Source: Hydractinia symbiolongicarpus (taxonomy: Eukaryota > Cnidaria > Hydrozoa > Anthoathecata > Hydractiniidae). Taken from it: a DNA stretch of 64,000 nt. The notes beneath the pieces are model-generated. The model had not been told where the DNA came from. It saw only the letters and a program-made list of their open reading frames with translations, and did not search any database. Positions within the stretch are counted from its first letter, which is position 1. Every line of letters starts with the position of its first letter. The position numbers were made by a program, and so were the translations under genes. The stretch is from assembly GCF_029227915.1 (NCBI RefSeq), contig NC_079878.1, positions 31,833,501-31,897,500 of the forward strand, read 5' to 3'. Shown piece after piece: positions 61,407 through 64,000 of the stretch.

Positions 61407-63029
61407 TAAACTCATTTCCCTAACGAATTTTTAAATTATTTTTTCACCACTAAAACGCATGAGACTTGTAGTTTTCAAAAATGTATTCATTTTTGATGAG
61501 ACGCTGAATAAAAGAAGTTTAATTGCCGGCAAATGAAAACCTGCGATTTCCCGTAAATCCCGGACTCGGCCCGTATAGTCAAAAGTATACAAAGAGAGTA
61601 CCCAGGGTGTAAACTCATTTCCCGAACGTTTTTATAAATTATTTTTTCACCACTAAAACGCATGAGACTTGTAGTTTTCAAAAATGTTTTCATTTTTGAT
61701 GAGACGCTGAATAAAAGAAGTTTAATCGCCTGCAAACGAAAACCTGCGATTTCCCGCAAATCCCGGACTCGGCCCGTATAGTCAAAAGAATACAAAGAAA
61801 GTACCCAGGGAGTAAACTCATTTCCCAAACGATTTTTTAAATTATTATTTCACCACTAAAGCCCATGAGACTTGTAGCTTTTAAAAATGTTTTCATTTTT
61901 GATGAGACGCTGAATAAAAGAAGTTTAATCGCCGGCAAACGAAAACCCGCGATTTCCCCTAAGTCCCGGACTCGGCCCGTATAGTCAAAAGTATACAAGG
62001 AAAGCACCCAGTGAGTAAACTCATTTCCCGAACGAATTTTTAATATATTTTTTCACCACTAAAACGCATGAGACTTGTAGTTTTCAGAAATGTTTTCATT
62101 TTTGATGAGACGCTTAATGAAAGTGGTTTAATCGCCGGCAAACGAAAACCCGCGATTTCCCGTAAATCCCGGGCTTGGCCCGTATAGTCGAATGTATACA
62201 AAGAGAGTACCCTGTGAGAAAACTCATTTCCAAAACAATTTTTTAAATTAACTTTTCAGCACTAAAACGCTTGAGACTTGTAGTTTTCAAAAATGTTTTC
62301 ATTTTTGATGAGACGCTAAATAAAAGAAGTTTAATCGCCGGCAAACGAAAACCCGCCATTTCCCGTAAACCCCGGACTCGGCCCGCATAGTCAAAAGTAT
62401 ACAAAGAAAGTAACCAGGGTGTAAACTTATTTCCCGAACGATTTTTTAAATTATTATTTCACCACTAAAGCCCATGAGACTTGTAGAAATTAAAAATACT
62501 TTCATTTTTGATGAGACGCTGAATAAAAGAAGTTTAATCGCCTGCAAACAAAACCCGCGACTTCCCGTAAATCCCGGACTCGGCCCGTATAGTCAAAAGT
62601 ATACAAAGAAAGTACCCAGGGAGTAAACTCATTTCCCGAACGATTTTTTAAATTATTATTTCACCACTAAAGCCCATGAGACTTGTAGTTTTTAAAAATG
62701 TTTTCATTTTTGATGAGACGCTTAATAAAAGAGGTTTAATCGCCGGCAAACGAAATCCCCCGATTTCCCGTAAATCCCGGGCTTGGCCCGTATAGTCGAA
62801 TGTATACAAAGAAAGTACCCAGGAAGTAAACTCATTTCCCGAACGATTTTTTAAATTTTTTTTTCACCACTAAAACGCATGAGACTTGTAGTTTTCAAAA
62901 ATGTTTTCATTTTTGATGAGACGCTGAATGAAAGAAGTTTAATCGCCGGCAAACGAAAACCCGCAATTTTCCGTAAATCCCGGTCTCGGCCCGTATAGTC
63001 AAAAGTATACAAGGAAAGTACCCAGTGAG
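61407..63029. repeat. W block, 1623-bp repeat, copy 1 (8 monomers)
   Basis: It starts with ccctaacg and a private gtattcatt variant, then runs through gtttttataaatt, tagctttt, ttaatatatt, a ccaaaacaatt copy and a monomer with tagaaattaaaaatac near 62487. Several markers (caaatgaaaacc, aatgaaagtgg) recall D unit 1. It ends with a chimeric monomer at 62827 that carries the T9 run of the T trimers on its left half. Confidence 0.85.
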
Positions 63030-64000
63030 TAAACTCATTTCCCTAACGAATTTTTAAATTATTTTTTCACCACTAAAACGCATGAGACTTGTAGTTTTCA
63101 AAAATGTATTCATTTTTGATGAGACGCTGAATAAAAGAAGTTTAATTGCCGGCAAATGAAAACCTGCGATTTCCCGTAAATCCCGGACTCGGCCCGTATA
63201 GTCAAAAGTATACAAAGAGAGTACCCAGGGTGTAAACTCATTTCCCGAACGTTTTTATAAATTATTTTTTCACCACTAAAACGCATGAGACTTGTAGTTT
63301 TCAAAAATGTTTTCATTTTTGATGAGACGCTGAATAAAAGAAGTTTAATCGCCTGCAAACGAAAACCTGCGATTTCCCGCAAATCCCGGACTCGGCCCGT
63401 ATAGTCAAAAGAATACAAAGAAAGTACCCAGGGAGTAAACTCATTTCCCAAACGATTTTTTAAATTATTATTTCACCACTAAAGCCCATGAGACTTGTAG
63501 CTTTTAAAAATGTTTTCATTTTTGATGAGACGCTGAATAAAAGAAGTTTAATCGCCGGCAAACGAAAACCTGCGATTTCCCCTAAGTCCCGGACTCGGCC
63601 CGTATGGTCAAAAGTATACAAGGAAAGCACCCAGTGAGTAAACTCATTTCCCGAACGAATTTTTAATATATTTTTTCACCACTAAAACGCATGAGACTTG
63701 TAGTTTTCAGAAATGTTTTCATTTTTGATGAGACGCTTAATGAAAGTGGTTTAATCGCCGGCAAACGAAAACCCGCGATTTCCCGTAAATCCCGGGCTTG
63801 GCCCGTATAGTCGAATGTATACAAAGAGAGTACCCTGTGAGAAAACTCATTTCCAAAACAATTTTTTAAATTAACTTTTCAGCACTAAAACGCTTGAGAC
63901 TTGTAGTTTTCAAAAATGTTTTCATTTTTGATGAGACGCTAAATAAAAGAAGTTTAATCGCCGGCAAACGAAAACCCGCCATTTCCCGTAAACCGCGGAC
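63030..64000. repeat. W block, copy 2, cut by the window end
   Basis: It matches 61407 onward at an offset of 1623 bp. Differences seen are acctgcg against acccgcg near 63570, tatggtc against tatagtc near 63605, and aaccgcgg against aaccccgg at 63994. The window ends inside the fifth monomer, so the array continues. Confidence 0.87.

Larger units (their letters stand above)
1..64000. repeat. Satellite DNA array, ~203-bp monomer, head to tail
   Basis: A landmark heptamer (taaactc) recurs at 1, 204, 407, 609, 812, 1015, 1218 and onward to the window end, giving a period of 203 bp with occasional 202-, 204-, 206- and 240-bp copies. All monomers I read lie in the same orientation. No unique sequence, transposable element or gene interrupts them. 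Neighbouring monomers differ at scattered positions, while monomers many units apart can be nearly identical, which defines higher-order repeats. The period fits one nucleosome plus linker, as is common for centromeric and subtelomeric satellites of eukaryotes. I do not recognise the family. The location on a chromosome is inferred, not seen. Confidence 0.98.

Noticed and set aside
836-63451. Recurring minus-strand open frames of 62-150 codons with a shared peptide (for example containing TFDYTGRV and SSKMKTFL)
   Set aside because: They recur with the satellite period, start at different points, shift frame at each 203-bp monomer and end by chance. There is no conserved start context, domain or codon pattern.
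1-64000. CRISPR array
   Set aside because: The repeating unit is the entire 203 bp with no unique spacers, and nothing resembling cas genes is present.
1-64000. 5S rDNA or other RNA gene repeat
   Set aside because: The monomer has no recognisable 5S internal promoter, tRNA A/B boxes or known small RNA sequence, and it tolerates indels throughout.
1-64000. Retrotransposon LTR or DNA transposon origin of the monomer
   Set aside because: No terminal inverted repeats, target duplications, primer binding site or coding remnant could be seen. An origin cannot be ruled out but is not supported.

Overview
The whole window is one uninterrupted satellite DNA array. A monomer of about 203 bp repeats head to tail, all in one orientation, from the first base to the last (about 315 copies). 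Both window edges fall inside the array, so its true length and flanks are unknown. I find no protein-coding gene, RNA gene, transposon, CRISPR array or unique sequence. The short open frames that recur in both strands are by-products of the repeat. A nucleosome-length monomer amplified into higher-order repeats (HORs) points to a eukaryotic centromeric, pericentromeric or subtelomeric block. I do not recognise the family and cannot name the organism.

Monomer. The reference copy at 48583-48785 is 37% GC. An AT-rich left half (T6/A5 tracts) contains a perfect 9-bp dyad with a TTTT loop. The right half holds a GC-rich core with seven of the monomer's twelve CpGs. One subfamily replaces the dyad with a different perfect dyad at nearly the same place.

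Layout. (1) 1-5071: two D-family HOR units of 11 and 14 monomers. (2) 5072-8728: a mosaic holding single examples of blocks amplified elsewhere. (3) 8729-31454: D-family units interleaved with five arrays of a 609-bp trimer (T), with large duplications at offsets of 6088, 9333, 3450 and 2029 bp. (4) 31455-32468: more divergent transition monomers. (5) 32469-55928: E-family units, including a nearly identical 6330-bp tandem duplication, local 1218- and 812-bp duplications and a rare 240-bp monomer. (6) 55929-61000: V-family units of 6, 7, 6 and 6 monomers. (7) 61001-64000: a short transition and then a 1623-bp tandem duplication (W) cut by the window end.

How it works together. Nothing here is a genetic pathway. 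The structure records repeated unequal crossing-over: chimeric monomers join in register, units are gained or lost in whole monomers, and large blocks have been copied recently. A centromeric role is inference only. All comparisons were made by eye, and no alignment or database search was run.
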